The notes below the pieces were generated by a model that was not told the origin of the DNA, ran no database searches, and saw nothing but the letters and a program-made list of their open reading frames with translations. Shown here piece by piece: positions 14,165 through 14,166 of a stretch of DNA of 14,166 bases. The DNA lies in contig JBAVQS010000352.1 in assembly GCA_049694275.1 (NCBI GenBank), positions 1 to 14,166 of the forward strand. Reading direction: 5' to 3'. How positions within the stretch are numbered: position 1 is the stretch's first letter; the number at the start of each line of letters is the position of its first letter. This DNA comes from JBAVQS01 sp049694275. GTDB taxonomy: Bacteria; Chloroflexota; Anaerolineae; UBA4142; SHND01. The translations under genes were made by a program, and so were the position numbers.

Positions 14165-14166
14165 GC
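14044..14166 (+). mobile_element. 5' end of an insertion sequence (IS630-like), right copy, partial
   Basis: This is the second copy of the same element end, inverted relative to the left copy and transcribed outward to the right. It follows a TA at 14042-14043 and interrupts the HNH gene within its last conserved zinc motif. The first 21 bases counted from that TA carry a stop codon in each forward frame: TGA at 14052-14054, TAA at 14056-14058 and TAA at 14060-14062. An interrupted gene therefore terminates quickly whatever its phase. The two copies are identical over all the overlap visible, which suggests recent transposition or a single repeat shared at two contig ends. Confidence 0.65.
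14100..14166 (+). CDS. Transposase N-terminus, 3'-truncated by the window edge (right copy)
   Basis: This frame is identical to the left copy over the shared part and reads outward to the right from the ATG at 14100. Twenty-two codons are visible, rich in Arg, compatible with the DNA-binding N-terminus of an IS630-family transposase. A competing frame from the ATG at 14081 is also open to the window end, but its translation (MCDNVQYETF...) does not resemble a transposase start. The 14100 frame is preferred on composition only. Confidence 0.45.
   Translation, partial: MRPFGTTQQLARRRQRARRLLR

Noticed and set aside
1..14166. Inverted terminal repeats as telomeres of a linear plasmid or virus
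   Set aside because: The arms encode a transposase-like start, abut TA dinucleotides and interrupt at least one gene, and the interior is ordinary metabolism without replication genes.
14042..14166. Right arm as a fold-back amplification or assembly chimera of the left arm
   Set aside because: Not fully excludable, but a TA at both junctions, the fit to the CPNC codons and a transposase-like frame are better explained by two IS insertions.
1..14166. tRNA, rRNA, CRISPR array or riboswitch
   Set aside because: Genes are tightly packed; in the remaining gaps I found no cloverleaf, repeat-spacer pattern or known riboswitch core.

Overview
This looks like a bacterial chromosomal segment of about 60% G+C from a heterotroph degrading fatty, branched-chain or odd-chain acids. 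The split biotin carboxylase, carrier and propionyl-CoA-type carboxyltransferase, embedded with an acyl-CoA dehydrogenase and a thiolase, is the kind of locus I associate with Chloroflexota. That placement is an inference from gene content; there is no rRNA or marker gene to settle it. I see no tRNA, rRNA, CRISPR array or phage module.

Layout. (a) Positions 1-121 and 14044-14166 are the same sequence in opposite orientation: the 5' end of an insertion sequence, most likely IS630-like, with a transposase start reading outward at each end. Each copy abuts a TA dinucleotide. (b) Positions 103-9781 are one long run of minus-strand genes. In transcription order they are a 2-hydroxyacid dehydrogenase, an 18-codon open frame, a HIT-family nucleotide hydrolase/transferase, an acetyl-CoA acetyltransferase, an acyl-CoA dehydrogenase, an acyl-CoA carboxylase carboxyltransferase, an alpha/beta hydrolase, a TrmH/SpoU RNA methyltransferase, a biotin carboxylase, a biotin carrier protein and a small CcbP-like protein whose 3' end runs into the left IS. 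(c) Divergent from this block, across a 219-bp region with a promoter facing each way, lie birA (biotin-protein ligase) and a 63-residue single-pass membrane protein on the plus strand. (d) A convergent intergenic hairpin separates these from a large membrane-anchored penicillin-acylase-type Ntn hydrolase (minus strand). (e) A lower-G+C HNH endonuclease gene (plus strand) lies behind a strong sigma70-like promoter with a perfect palindrome over its -35 box. It is cut off inside its CPNC-type zinc motif by the right IS.

How the genes fit together. BirA would attach biotin to Lys132 of the carrier protein. The biotin carboxylase would carboxylate that biotin, and the carboxyltransferase would pass the carboxyl group to an acyl-CoA (propionyl-CoA is the likeliest substrate). 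The dehydrogenase and thiolase supply beta-oxidation steps that end in acetyl-CoA and propionyl-CoA. The RNA methyltransferase and the esterase-like hydrolase sit inside this block with a 4-bp start/stop overlap, so they are probably co-transcribed with it without an obvious metabolic link.

The clearest unusual features are the two IS ends bounding the window, the HNH gene interrupted at a TA inside a conserved motif, the palindrome over the HNH promoter, and a well-placed ribosome-binding site and ATG ahead of the HIT gene that is separated from it in frame by a single stop codon. I did not find a clearly new multi-gene system.
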